Below are positions 1 through 8,474 of a DNA stretch of 41,320 nucleotides, one piece after another. Below the pieces are notes generated by a model. The model searched no databases. It was given only the letters and a program-made list of their open reading frames with translations, and had not been told where the DNA came from. Position 1 is the first letter of the stretch, and each line of letters begins with the position of its first letter. The stretch lies in the NCBI GenBank assembly GCA_021780105.1, contig JAJXZJ010000017.1, positions 1-41,320 on the forward strand, given 5' to 3'. The stretch comes from a bacterium (GTDB taxonomy: Bacteria; Verrucomicrobiota; Verrucomicrobiia; Limisphaerales; J093). Position numbers and translations under genes: made by a program.

Positions 1-101
1 CCTGGGAGGCGCTGGTCACGGCCATCGCCGCCGCCCTGGCCAGCGTCACCGCTCACGATGCCGCCAATTGGTTTGCCCATTGCGGCTATAGTTTCATTTA
101 A
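1..101 (+). CDS. IS630-family transposase, C-terminal end (partial)
   Basis: The frame opening at base 3 reads 32 residues to a TAA at 99-101 and ends in NWFAHCGYSFI. This is the characteristic C-terminus of IS630/Tc1-mariner-type DDE transposases, where an aromatic-rich W-F-x-H-C-G-Y block follows the catalytic domain. The rest of the gene lies outside the window, so I cannot tell whether the element is intact. No terminal inverted repeat can be confirmed; the AT-rich bases just after the stop are where one would expect the element's right end. A second IS630 fragment from the middle of such a protein lies at 26162-26405. Confidence 0.7.
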   Translation, partial: WEALVTAIAAALASVTAHDAANWFAHCGYSFI

Positions 102-281
102 CATGCTCTAAAAAACAGTTGGCCATCCGGCGGCCCAGCAAACAGCCAGGGAGCTTGCGGCCCGGTGAGTCGCACGGCCGCAATCAGCGTGGTCGTCTGA
201 TAATTCGCAGATGCAATCCATGGCGCTCAACCTGGACGGGATTTCTACGCCCTTCCGCGGCGACGAATTTACGAGGCTTGC

Positions 282-296
282 CCGGCGGGTCGCCGG
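282..296 (-). terminator. Short GC hairpin directly after the stop of the beta-propeller gene
   Basis: On the minus strand CCGGCG and CGCCGG pair around a 3-base loop, immediately after the TAG of the gene ending at 297. No U-tract follows, so it may only be an RNA 3'-end stabiliser or chance in GC-rich DNA. Confidence 0.25.
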
Positions 297-2816
297 CTAT
301 GGGCCGGTGGTGAGGCGGTAGAACCGCGCCACGCCGGTCGTCGGAACGGTGACGGTCAGGTTGCCGTTGGTGGCGGCGGACGGGCCGGCCTGCCAGTTGG
401 CATTCGCGCCGAGTTGGTCCGTCCATTCAACATGGAAGGCGATCGGGTTGGCGGGCCAGGTCAACACCACGAAACCCGCCCGTTCAATGACGGTCAACGC
501 CGGCGGCGGATTGGGCAGGTAGAGCTGGCTGCTGGGGATGATGGCCTTCGGCGTGGACGGGCTGCTCCAGGATAATTGCGCCAGCGCGCCGCCGCCGTTT
601 TCGTAATACTCCATCCGCAGTGGCACGCGCTGGCCCGCCTGGAGGGCGATGGTGCCCGACCATTCGGTGGGCGACTGGTCCACCCACTCGTTGATGATCT
701 CCTGTCCGTTGATCCAGAGGCGCACGCCGTCGTCCGTGGTGGTGTAGAAGGTGTAAGTCTCGCTGAATTGTGTCTGCACCTGGCCGGTCCAACGCACGGT
801 GAAATGATCCGCGCTGATCAGCGGATCGGGCGAGCCGGAACCCCAGTCAAAGTCCACCGTCGGATCGAGGCGGGTGAGGGTCGGCGTGCCGTTGAAGGTC
901 ATGTATTGGTCCGAGTAGTAGTCGCCCTGCAAGCCGGCACCGGTGCCGATGGAGCTGCTTTCAAAGAATGTCGCCGCGGCAACTTCGCTGCCCACCGCGC
1001 CCGTGGCGAACGCCCGCGCCTTCAATGCGGTGGTGTTTGTCAGCGTGAGCGGGCCGGAGTAAAGCGTGGAGGCGGAGGTCGGCGTGCTGCCATCGGTGGT
1101 GTAGTGGATTTCGGCACCAGTGGTGGCGCACGCGAGACTGACCGCGATGGACGCGGTGAAGACGCCTCCCGTCGGCGAGAAGGTTGGCGTAGCCACCCAC
1201 GTTCCATGGCCAAACACGGCCAGGCTGTTCGCCGTGCCCACGTAAACCTTCCCGTTCGCGACGGTCGGCACAGCGAATTTCACCGCCGGGCCGGGAACAT
1301 CGCGCGTGCCGGACTGGCCGCTGTTGTATAGCTCGCGCGTCAGGTTTTCCGCATCGTAGGCGTGCAGAATCTCCGGGCCGCGGCTGCCGTAGGCGTCGGT
1401 CTGCAAAACCCAGGCAATGCCCTGGCTGTCACCGTTCGCGGACAGGGTCGGCGTGGCGCCGGGGAAACCGAACGCGGTCGTGGAAGCGCTCCAGACGTTC
1501 GGCGAAATCTGCGCGTTGGTCACGGTCAGCGCCTTCAAGACATCACCGCTGCCGGAGTAATAGATTCGCCCCTTGAAATAGGCTGGCGAACTCCACATGC
1601 CGGCGATCGTCCCCAACAACCACTGGACAATCTGGCTGTCGCTGCCGGTGTGGTAATGACCCAGGTTGTCACGGTCGAGGAGATAAATGCGGCCCTCCTT
1701 GCCGCAGCCCACCAGCAAATGCGGGTGCGCGGCGCTGCCCGCCGCATCCGGCAGGATCATTGCGCCGCCGGAGCCGAGGTCGGTATCGGCGGCGCTCAGG
1801 CTCGCCTGGTTGAACGGGGTGAACCAGTCGCTCAACACGACGTTCGTACCGCTGGTGTCGAGTTTGAGAAAACTGTCGCCGAAGTCTCCGTTGGCCGAAC
1901 CGAAGGTGCCGTTGCCGGTGATGACGTAGAGATTGCCCTGGTCGTCAACGGCCGGCGCGCTGCCGCTCATCCAGATGCCGCCGAGGCCGCCGTTGGGCGT
2001 GGTATTGAAAACCTGCAGGAGCTGCAGCGTCACCGCGTCGTATCCCAGCACCCAGCCATGGTAGGGACCGTTGTCGCCGTGCGAGGCGTAGGTCAGATAA
2101 ACCACGGGATTTGTGTGGTTGGCCGGCGTGACCAACGCCAGGCCCGGACGATCCAGTTGCCGCAGTTGATTGAACGGCACATGGCCCGTGCCATCGGTGC
2201 CATCCCCGGTCCCGGCCACTTTCGCCGTGATGAGCACCGGGCTGCCCGGCCGTTCGGCGCCGCTCGCGACATCGAGCGCGTGCAACCGATGCATGTAGGC
2301 GCCCGATTCCTTGGTCTTCACCTCCACGTAAAGCGTCCCGCTGACGGGGTCAATCACCGGCGTGGCGGTGATCCCGATTTCGGGCACGATGTCACTGCTG
2401 TTGACATCCGAACTGGGCACGGTGGTGACGCCCGCCGGCGGATTGATGAAGCTGACGTGCCAGAGCGGCTGGGTGTTGCCGCCATCCGCGTTGTCCGCGT
2501 CGAAGGCATACACGCTGTCGTGCTCCGTCGCGACGAACACAACGTTGTGCGTTCCCTTGCCAGGAACGGTCACGCCGGTCAGAACCAGTGGCTGGGCATA
2601 GACATAGCCATCCACCGGCTGGTTGAAGATCTGGCCAAAGACGTCCGCGTTGACGTTCGCCGGGGTCAACACAGTCTCATTCGTGTTGGCACCCAAGCGT
2701 GCGGCGTCGTTGTGATAGGTCAGCACGTCCACACTGGCGAGGGCGGGCGCTGACACCGCCGCGCAGACCAGCAATCCGGCGGAAAGTCGGCGAGAAGCAA
2801 CAGCACTATATTTCAT
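297..2816 (-). CDS. Secreted PQQ-like beta-propeller protein with chitobiase-type and PA14 domains
   Basis: An 839-residue exported protein. Residues 1-27 are a Sec signal peptide ending APALA. Residues about 30-535 are propeller-type repeats with recurring phrases such as SVYAFDAD, TLYVEVKTK, GNLYVITGNG and GRIYLLDRD, like PQQ/quinoprotein-fold repeats. Residues about 543-617 match the chitobiase/beta-hexosaminidase C-terminal type (HYTTDGSTPT). Residues about 627-767 are a PA14 domain (GLQGDYY, TTTDDGVRLWING), usually carbohydrate binding. Residues 771-839 form a beta-rich tail ending RFYRLTTGP that recurs in other secreted proteins here. No catalytic residues of a PQQ dehydrogenase were identified, so an adhesive or polysaccharide-binding role is more likely than redox chemistry. 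The ATG at 2816 is well placed before the signal peptide. Confidence 0.85.
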   Translation of the reverse strand: MKYSAVASRRLSAGLLVCAAVSAPALASVDVLTYHNDAARLGANTNETVLTPANVNADVFGQIFNQPVDGYVYAQPLVLTGVTVPGKGTHNVVFVATEHDSVYAFDADNADGGNTQPLWHVSFINPPAGVTTVPSSDVNSSDIVPEIGITATPVIDPVSGTLYVEVKTKESGAYMHRLHALDVASGAERPGSPVLITAKVAGTGDGTDGTGHVPFNQLRQLDRPGLALVTPANHTNPVVYLTYASHGDNGPYHGWVLGYDAVTLQLLQVFNTTPNGGLGGIWMSGSAPAVDDQGNLYVITGNGTFGSANGDFGDSFLKLDTSGTNVVLSDWFTPFNQASLSAADTDLGSGGAMILPDAAGSAAHPHLLVGCGKEGRIYLLDRDNLGHYHTGSDSQIVQWLLGTIAGMWSSPAYFKGRIYYSGSGDVLKALTVTNAQISPNVWSASTTAFGFPGATPTLSANGDSQGIAWVLQTDAYGSRGPEILHAYDAENLTRELYNSGQSGTRDVPGPAVKFAVPTVANGKVYVGTANSLAVFGHGTWVATPTFSPTGGVFTASIAVSLACATTGAEIHYTTDGSTPTSASTLYSGPLTLTNTTALKARAFATGAVGSEVAAATFFESSSIGTGAGLQGDYYSDQYMTFNGTPTLTRLDPTVDFDWGSGSPDPLISADHFTVRWTGQVQTQFSETYTFYTTTDDGVRLWINGQEIINEWVDQSPTEWSGTIALQAGQRVPLRMEYYENGGGALAQLSWSSPSTPKAIIPSSQLYLPNPPPALTVIERAGFVVLTWPANPIAFHVEWTDQLGANANWQAGPSAATNGNLTVTVPTTGVARFYRLTTGP

Positions 2817-2824
2817 TCGCTACA

Positions 2825-2852
2825 CTTCTAGCACAACTCATGCCACGTTCAA
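2825..2852 (-). promoter_or_regulatory. Possible sigma-70 promoter with very short leader
   Basis: On the minus strand TTGAAC (2847-2852) and TAGAAG (2825-2830) are separated by 16 bases. The -10-like box ends only 8 bases before the ATG at 2816, so the transcript would be leaderless or nearly so. The match is weak (4 of 6 at -10). Confidence 0.3.
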
Positions 2853-3031
2853 ATCCGCTCGCCAGTGGATGAGCACTGCGGTGCGAAGGTCGCTGCCTGG
2901 CCGGGACGATCAGCGGGAACCTTCCCACCGAATCAAGGGACACGCCGGCGCGGCGGTGTCGGCATCGCCGTCCGTGGTGGACACGAACAAGGTCGTCGGA
3001 ACTGATTTTACGCCCGGCTGAATCCAACCGG

Positions 3032-3057
3032 GGGAAGCGGACCGAAGCCCGCTTCCC
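3032..3057 (-). terminator. Hairpin downstream of nrdJ
   Basis: GGGAAGCGG (3032-3040) and CCGCTTCCC (3049-3057) form a perfect 9-bp stem with an 8-base loop, 28 bases past the nrdJ stop on the minus strand. There is no U-tract, so intrinsic termination is uncertain. Confidence 0.35.
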
Positions 3058-3085
3058 GCCGGCACCGCCGCGGCATCATGCCGGC

Positions 3086-6000
3086 TCAGGAACAACCGAG
3101 GCTTTCGCCGCAGTTGAGGCACTTGAAGCAGGCGCCGTTGCGCACGGCAATGTGGCCGCAACGCGGGCAGGCCGGGGCATCGCCCTGGTTGACGAACGTG
3201 CTGGTGAGCATCCGGCCGGCGGAACCGTTGGCACTGGCGGCGGGCGGCGTCGGCGTCGGGTCCGCGGCGTTGCCTTCGATCGTGGTGTCGTCAGCAATAG
3301 GGAGGTCGCGGACGGGCTTGTTGACGCGTTTCTTGATTTCATCAACCAAGCCGGGCATGGGCAGCTCGGGCTGGCCGCGGTTGGGCGTGTTGGCCTCGCG
3401 GTAGCCGGGGACGAACTGGAACGCCATCCAGCGGAAGATGTAGTCCGTGACCGAGGAGGCGTTCGGAATGTCGCGGTTCTTGGTGAAGCCACTCGGCTCG
3501 AAACGCTGGTGGGAGAATTTGTGGACGAGGTCCTCCAGGGGGACGCCGTATTGCAGGGCCATGCTGGTGAGGGTGGCGATGGTGTCCATGAGGCCGCCAA
3601 TGGTGGAACCTTCCTTGGCCATGGTGATGAACAGTTCGCCGGGCTGGCCGTCCTCGAAGACGCCCACGTTGAGGTAGCCCTCGTGGCCGGCGATGTTGAA
3701 CTTGTGGTTGACGGCCATGCGGGTTTCAGGCAGGCGGCGGCGGAGCGGTTTGCCGGTCTTCTGGCGCAATTGCGCCACCTCGGCCTCCAGTTCATTGATG
3801 TGGGCTTCCAGCGAGGCGGCTTTCGCGCCGGGGACGGAGCTGGTCTTCTTCGTGTTCAGCGGCTGGCTGCGCTTGGAGCCGTCGCGGTAAATGGCCACGC
3901 ACTTGAGGCCCATTTTCCAGGCCTGCACGTAGGCGTCCCGGATGTCGGCGACGGTGCTCTCGTGCGGCATGTTGACGGTCTTGGAAATGGCGCCGCTGAT
4001 GAACGGCTGGGCGGCGGCCATCATCTTGAGGTGGGCGAGATAACCGATGCTGCGCCGGCCGCGGTGGGGTTTGAACGCGCAGTCGAAGACCGGCAAGTGT
4101 TCCGGTTTGAGGCCGCTGCGCGCCGGCTGGCCGTTGTCCTCGACATCCTCAAGGGTGTCGAACCGGGCAATATGTTCGGTGATCCGCCGGCTGGCTGCGG
4201 CGTCGTAGCCCAGGCGTTCCAGCGCCTCGGGCACGGTGCGGTTGACGATCTTCAACTGGCCGCCACCGGCGAGCACCTTGTATTTGACGAGTGCGATGTC
4301 GGGTTCAATGCCGGTGGTGTCGCAGTCCATGAGGAACGCGATGGTGCCGGTGGGTGCGAGCACGGTGACCTGGGCGTTGCGGTAGCCGGCTTCGCGGCCG
4401 CGGTCCAGCGCGCGGTCCCAGCAGGCGCGGGCCTCGTCCTTGAGAAAACCAAACTCGTCGCTGGGATGAATGTCCTCCACGGCGTCGCGATGGAACTGGA
4501 TGACGCCGAGCATGGATTCGACGTTGTCCTGGGTGAGCGGTTTGGCCACGCCGGCGCAACGGGCGTCGCGGTAGCCCTGGAAGGGTCCCATGACGCCGGC
4601 AACCGCCGCCGATTGCTCGCAGGCGTGGCCGGTCATGATGGCGGTGATGGCGCCGGCGAGGGCGCGGGCTTCATCGGAATCGTAGGGCAATCCGTAGCTC
4701 ATGATGAGCGAGCCGAGGTTCGCATAGCCGAGGCCGAGCGTGCGGAAAATGTGCGAATTCTCGGCAATTTCCTTGGTTGGATAGCTGGCATTGTCCACCA
4801 GGATTTCCTGGGCGGTGATGAAGATGCGCACGGCGGCCTTGAAGCGTTCCACGTCGAACCGGCCGTCGGGCTGCTTGAACTTCATGAGGTTCAGCGAGGC
4901 AAGGTTGCAGGCCGTGTCGTTCAGGAAGACGTATTCGCTGCACGGGTTGGTGGAGTGAATCGGCTCGGTGCCTTTGCAGGTGTGCCATTTCTGGATGGCC
5001 CCGTCGTATTGCAGGCCGGGATCGCCGCAAATCCAGGTGCCTTCCGCGACCTTGTTCAATAACGCGGCGGCGTCCTTTTTCTCCAACGGCTCGCCCGTGG
5101 TGATGCTGCGGGTCCACCATTCCTGGCCATTCAGCGCGGCCTGCATGAAGGCGTCGCTGACGCGGAGGGAAAGGTTTTCGTTCTGATACATGACCGAGCC
5201 GTAGGCGTCGCCGTTGAACGAGCCGTCGTAACCCTGTTCGATCAGCGCCCAGGCCTTCTTTTCCTCCTTCTGCTTGGCGTCAATGAACTCTTCCACGTCG
5301 GCGTGCCAGTCGCGCAGGGTGTTCATCTTCGCGGCGCGGCGGGTTTTGCCCCCGGATTTCACGACGTTGGCCACCTGGTCATAGACCTTGAGGAAGCTGA
5401 GCGGGCCGCTGGGCCGGCCGCCGCCGCTGAGTTTTTCGCGGCTTGAGCGGATGGGCGTGAGGTCGGTGCCGGTGCCGGAGCCGTATTTGAAGAGCATCGC
5501 CTCGCTGTAGGCCAGGTGCATGATGCTCTCCATGTTGTCCTCGACGCTTTGAATGAAGCAGGCGCTGCCTTGCGGGAATTCGTAATGCGTGGAGGCGCGC
5601 TCGGCGGCGCACGTTGCGGGGTTGTAATGCCAGTTGCCGCGGCCGGAGTTCTTGCCGACGCCGTATTGGTGGTAAAGACCGACATTGAACCACACCGGCG
5701 AGTTGAACGCGCCGTATTGGTTGGCGCACAACCAGGTCAATTCATCGTAAAAAATCTCGCCGTCGGCCTTCGTGAAGTAACCGTCCTGCACGCCCCAGTC
5801 GGCGAGCGTGCGGGTGACACGGTGAATGAGCTGCTTCACCGAATGCTCGCGTTCGCCGGCCTTTTGCGGATCGCCGTAGAAATACTTCGAGCAAACCACC
5901 TTGGCGGCGAGTTGTGACCACGCCTTGGGCACTTCGACGCCTTCCTGCTTGAAAATCACCCGGCCGGCGTCGTCGGTGATTTCGGCCGTGCGGCGTTCCC

Positions 6001-6199
6001 ATTCGATCTGATCGAAGGGTTTTACAGTCGGATCGCTGAAAACTCGCTCCACGCGCAGGGCGCGCGGGGCACAGGGTTCGCCGTTGCGGCGTTTGGCGGA
6101 CACTTTGGAGGCGCGACCACGCTGCTTGGCGGGCGCGGACGGGACGATCGGGGTCGAGGCGTCTATCATGGCTGAAGTTGGTTTAGGTGAATTCCGCAT
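3086..6199 (-). CDS. nrdJ: Adenosylcobalamin-dependent (class II) ribonucleotide reductase
   Basis: Reduces ribonucleotides to deoxyribonucleotides for DNA synthesis, with adenosylcobalamin as radical source and therefore without oxygen. The 1037-residue frame has the class hallmarks: SACF with Cys214, the active-site block NPCSEY (Asn418, Cys420, Glu422), and Cys431 in ACNLASLNL as the probable redox partner of Cys214. A TSCPD-type domain lies near residues 870-960. The last 27 residues hold four Cys in CPRCG and CLNCG pairs, a zinc-ribbon-like tail probably used in re-reduction. The start is uncertain: ATG at 6199 lies about 10 bases after a terminator-like hairpin, and ATG at 6169 (MIDAST) is an alternative; neither has a clear Shine-Dalgarno. 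No nrdAB or activase gene is nearby. The structured leader upstream suggests control by attenuation. Confidence 0.95.
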   Translation of the reverse strand: MRNSPKPTSAMIDASTPIVPSAPAKQRGRASKVSAKRRNGEPCAPRALRVERVFSDPTVKPFDQIEWERRTAEITDDAGRVIFKQEGVEVPKAWSQLAAKVVCSKYFYGDPQKAGEREHSVKQLIHRVTRTLADWGVQDGYFTKADGEIFYDELTWLCANQYGAFNSPVWFNVGLYHQYGVGKNSGRGNWHYNPATCAAERASTHYEFPQGSACFIQSVEDNMESIMHLAYSEAMLFKYGSGTGTDLTPIRSSREKLSGGGRPSGPLSFLKVYDQVANVVKSGGKTRRAAKMNTLRDWHADVEEFIDAKQKEEKKAWALIEQGYDGSFNGDAYGSVMYQNENLSLRVSDAFMQAALNGQEWWTRSITTGEPLEKKDAAALLNKVAEGTWICGDPGLQYDGAIQKWHTCKGTEPIHSTNPCSEYVFLNDTACNLASLNLMKFKQPDGRFDVERFKAAVRIFITAQEILVDNASYPTKEIAENSHIFRTLGLGYANLGSLIMSYGLPYDSDEARALAGAITAIMTGHACEQSAAVAGVMGPFQGYRDARCAGVAKPLTQDNVESMLGVIQFHRDAVEDIHPSDEFGFLKDEARACWDRALDRGREAGYRNAQVTVLAPTGTIAFLMDCDTTGIEPDIALVKYKVLAGGGQLKIVNRTVPEALERLGYDAAASRRITEHIARFDTLEDVEDNGQPARSGLKPEHLPVFDCAFKPHRGRRSIGYLAHLKMMAAAQPFISGAISKTVNMPHESTVADIRDAYVQAWKMGLKCVAIYRDGSKRSQPLNTKKTSSVPGAKAASLEAHINELEAEVAQLRQKTGKPLRRRLPETRMAVNHKFNIAGHEGYLNVGVFEDGQPGELFITMAKEGSTIGGLMDTIATLTSMALQYGVPLEDLVHKFSHQRFEPSGFTKNRDIPNASSVTDYIFRWMAFQFVPGYREANTPNRGQPELPMPGLVDEIKKRVNKPVRDLPIADDTTIEGNAADPTPTPPAASANGSAGRMLTSTFVNQGDAPACPRCGHIAVRNGACFKCLNCGESLGCS

Positions 6200-6207
6200 T
6201 TAGGGTG

Positions 6208-6238
6208 CAAAAGCCAGCCGGCAACAAGGCCGACTGGC
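6208..6238 (-). terminator. Intrinsic-terminator-like hairpin just before nrdJ
   Basis: Read on the minus strand, GCCAGTCGGC (6229-6238) pairs with GCCGGCTGGC (6213-6222) as a 10-bp stem with one G-U, a 6-base loop, and then TTTTGC. It sits between the upstream gene and the nrdJ start, where an attenuator would be. The arm sequence CTGGCTT can also pair with AAGCCAG at 6258-6264, giving an alternative antiterminator. Confidence 0.6.
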
Positions 6239-6310
6239 TGACTTCCAAAAGAGCAAACTGGCTTCCCGGCTCGGTGTGAATCGCCCAATCTTGGCGGCGG
6301 CATCACCCCA
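6208..6310 (-). promoter_or_regulatory. Structured nrdJ leader, candidate cobalamin-type riboswitch or nrdJ-associated RNA
   Basis: The minus-strand leader contains a hairpin closed by GGTGA/TCAC (about 6275-6308), a GAGC/GCTC hairpin, and then AGTCAG....GGCCT overlapping the terminator stem. That last block resembles the B12 box consensus (AGYCAGGAGACCKGCC) at its ends but not its middle. The folded part is about 100 nt, shorter than a classical cobalamin riboswitch of about 200 nt. Class II ribonucleotide reductase needs B12, so B12 sensing would make sense, but family membership is unproven. A shorter leader motif associated with nrdJ is an alternative. Confidence 0.4.
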
Positions 6311-6496
6311 TTTAGTTGGGTAAGCGTTAAGAAGTTAATACCATTGGTTGTGGTGACAAGCGATTTTTGCAGTAATTTCACAATCACCGATAACACGGCT
6401 GAAATCATGCGGTTCAAACAGCCAAACCGATGGTGCCAATGACCGGACATTAGCTTGCCCCGCGCTTCGGCCAACGACACACCCGCAGAGCCGGTC

Positions 6497-7081
6497 TCAC
6501 CAGGCGCTGATCCAGACCAAGGTGCCGGCCGCCAGCCGGTCAAACCACGGCAGCAGGTCGTTGGCGGCAAGCTGGATACAGCCGCGCGAGGCCGGTCGCC
6601 CCAGGGTCAATTCATTGCCGACACCATGCACGTAAATGTAGCGGGCGAACGAGTCCACCTTGCCGCCCCGGTTCCAGCCCGGTTCCAACCCTTCCAGCCA
6701 GAGAATGCGGTGGGCAATGGCGGCCTCCGGCTGGCCACGCCAGGTGAAGCCGACCGGCTGGCGGCCGGTAAACACCGTCCCAATGGGCCAGCCGGCGCCT
6801 GCTTTGCGGGCGATCCGGTGCAGGCCCAGCGGCGTGCAACCGGAGTCAGCAATCTGACCGGTCCCGAAGCGCGAGGTGGAGCTGACGAACCGGCGGAACG
6901 GCACAAAGCGGGGAAACCGTTCCGTGCGACGACGTCGGCAGCGACAGAACACCTGGCGATAAAGCCACATTTCCTGCCGGTCCACGCGTACCCACAGGAT
7001 GAGCTTCCGTGGGGCGAGGTCGAGCCGCCGGCAGGTGTTGAAGAAAGCCGCCGGCAAACGCGGCGCAAGCAGCAGCGACAT
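6497..7081 (-). CDS. L,D-transpeptidase (YkuD) catalytic-domain protein
   Basis: Probable peptidoglycan cross-linking or lipoprotein-attaching enzyme of the YkuD family, 194 residues. An N-terminal strand typical of the fold reads VRVDRQEMWLYR (31-42). The catalytic region is YIYVHG with His152, then, 15 residues on, SRGC with Cys168 as nucleophile. The usual signature is S-H-G-C, so residue 166 is Arg where His is usual. No signal peptide or membrane segment is evident from this start, which is odd for a periplasmic enzyme. The gene starts 14 bases after argA ends and is followed by the nrdJ leader. Confidence 0.85.
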   Translation of the reverse strand: MSLLLAPRLPAAFFNTCRRLDLAPRKLILWVRVDRQEMWLYRQVFCRCRRRRTERFPRFVPFRRFVSSTSRFGTGQIADSGCTPLGLHRIARKAGAGWPIGTVFTGRQPVGFTWRGQPEAAIAHRILWLEGLEPGWNRGGKVDSFARYIYVHGVGNELTLGRPASRGCIQLAANDLLPWFDRLAAGTLVWISAW

Positions 7082-7095
7082 GGCGTGGCAGGCAG

Positions 7096-8376
7096 TTACT
7101 TGAATTTTTTCACCAGCACCTTGGACTTCCGACCGCTCTGGTCGTAAGCGGCGCGGCGGCCCGGCGGCAGGTCGTCCGGCGTGCCTTCCACGAAGCCGCC
7201 CTTGGACTGAAAGTAGGTGAAGGCCTGCGTGGAAAGCGTGATGACTTCGCGCAGGCCCAGCTCGCGTGCCCGGTTTTCCACGTATTGAATAAGCTTCCGG
7301 CCGATGCCCTGGTTTTCGTGCGACGGCCGGACGTAGAGGCAGGCCAGTTCGCCCTTGCCGGCGTCCGGATAGGTGTGGAGCGCCACGCAGGCGACCGGGT
7401 TTTTATCAATTTCGAAAATGAAATAATCGCCCAGTGACTGGGCCACGGAACTGCGGGTGCGCTTGACGATTTCCTCCGCCTCGACCGACGGCTGGATGAG
7501 CTTGAGGATGCTGGGAATGTCCTTCTTCATCGCGCGCCGGACCTGCTGATATTCGTTGGCATAGACCAGCGTGCCGACGCCTTCGTTGGAAAACACCTCC
7601 GTCAGCAGCGCCTCGTCGAGCCGGCCGTTGATGATGTGGACGCGCTGCACACCCAGCCGGCAGGCGGCGGCGGCGTGGGTCGCCTTGGAAAACGTTTCCG
7701 GCGCCAGCTCGTCCTTGTGCAGTGCCAGCAACAAGTCCAGGTCGCTGGCCAAAACCTGGCGGAGCAACTGTCCCTGTCGCGCGAGACCCTCGCACGTCGT
7801 GATGAAAATGAGTTTCACGGCCTTGAGCGCGTCGGCCAGCGCCACGGCCACGGAGTCCGAATTGACGCGGTAGGTGCGGCCCTCGCCATCGAAGCCCAGC
7901 GGCGGGATGACCGGGATGATGCCTTGCTGAAGCAGCGTCTGCAGCAGCTCGGTGTCCACGCGTTCCACCTTGCCGGTAAACAATTGGTCCACGCCGTGCA
8001 GGATGCCCATCGGATAGGCGACGATCGCGTTCGGGCAGGCGGCGCGCAGGTCGTTCGTCGCCAGCCCTTCCAGGATTTCGTGCGTCAGCCGGTTGGCCGC
8101 GGTCAACGCCAGCTTCAGCGTTTCGGCGTCCGTGACGCCGGCACCGTCGAGGTTCGACGCCGTGACGCCGCACTCGGCGGCGAGGTGCTGGATTTGCGCC
8201 GCAGCGCCGTGAACCAGCACCACGCGGATGCTCAGCGAGCGCAGCACCGCGACATCCATCAGGATGTTCGCGAAGTTCTCGTCGGTCACAATCGCGCCGT
8301 CCACGCTGATGACAAACGTCTTTTCGCGGAAGCGCGGGATGTATTGCAGGATGCCCCGCAGGTCGGTTGGTTTCAC
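7096..8376 (-). CDS. argA: N-acetylglutamate synthase (amino-acid N-acetyltransferase)
   Basis: First step of arginine biosynthesis: acetyl-CoA plus glutamate gives N-acetylglutamate. The 426-residue protein has the two-domain ArgA architecture. An amino-acid-kinase-like domain spans about 1-280 (KTFVISVDGAIV, VLVHGAAAQIQ, NSDSVAVALADALKA). A GNAT acetyltransferase domain spans about 285-426, with the acetyl-CoA loop ENQGIGRKLIQY and the ending YFQSKGGFVEG. The kinase-like part is usually the arginine-sensing module in this family. It lies between dxr and the transpeptidase on the same strand, with no other arg gene nearby, so arginine genes appear dispersed. Confidence 0.93.
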   Translation of the reverse strand: MKPTDLRGILQYIPRFREKTFVISVDGAIVTDENFANILMDVAVLRSLSIRVVLVHGAAAQIQHLAAECGVTASNLDGAGVTDAETLKLALTAANRLTHEILEGLATNDLRAACPNAIVAYPMGILHGVDQLFTGKVERVDTELLQTLLQQGIIPVIPPLGFDGEGRTYRVNSDSVAVALADALKAVKLIFITTCEGLARQGQLLRQVLASDLDLLLALHKDELAPETFSKATHAAAACRLGVQRVHIINGRLDEALLTEVFSNEGVGTLVYANEYQQVRRAMKKDIPSILKLIQPSVEAEEIVKRTRSSVAQSLGDYFIFEIDKNPVACVALHTYPDAGKGELACLYVRPSHENQGIGRKLIQYVENRARELGLREVITLSTQAFTYFQSKGGFVEGTPDDLPPGRRAAYDQSGRKSKVLVKKFK

Positions 8377-8474
8377 AGTTCAACGGCTCGTCGCCGGCCA
8401 ATGAATGAAGACTTCGCGCGCCGTTTCAATGTTTTTCTGAACTGCGCTTAACGGAACGCCGTGGTCCGCGAAGC

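Noticed and set aside
1362..2753. 463-codon plus-strand open frame opposite the propeller gene
   Set aside because: Shadow composition; the minus-strand protein has a signal peptide and recognisable domains.
3152..5062. 636-codon open frame antisense to nrdJ
   Set aside because: A GC-rich shadow of nrdJ with no recognisable domain; nrdJ motifs are clear on the other strand.
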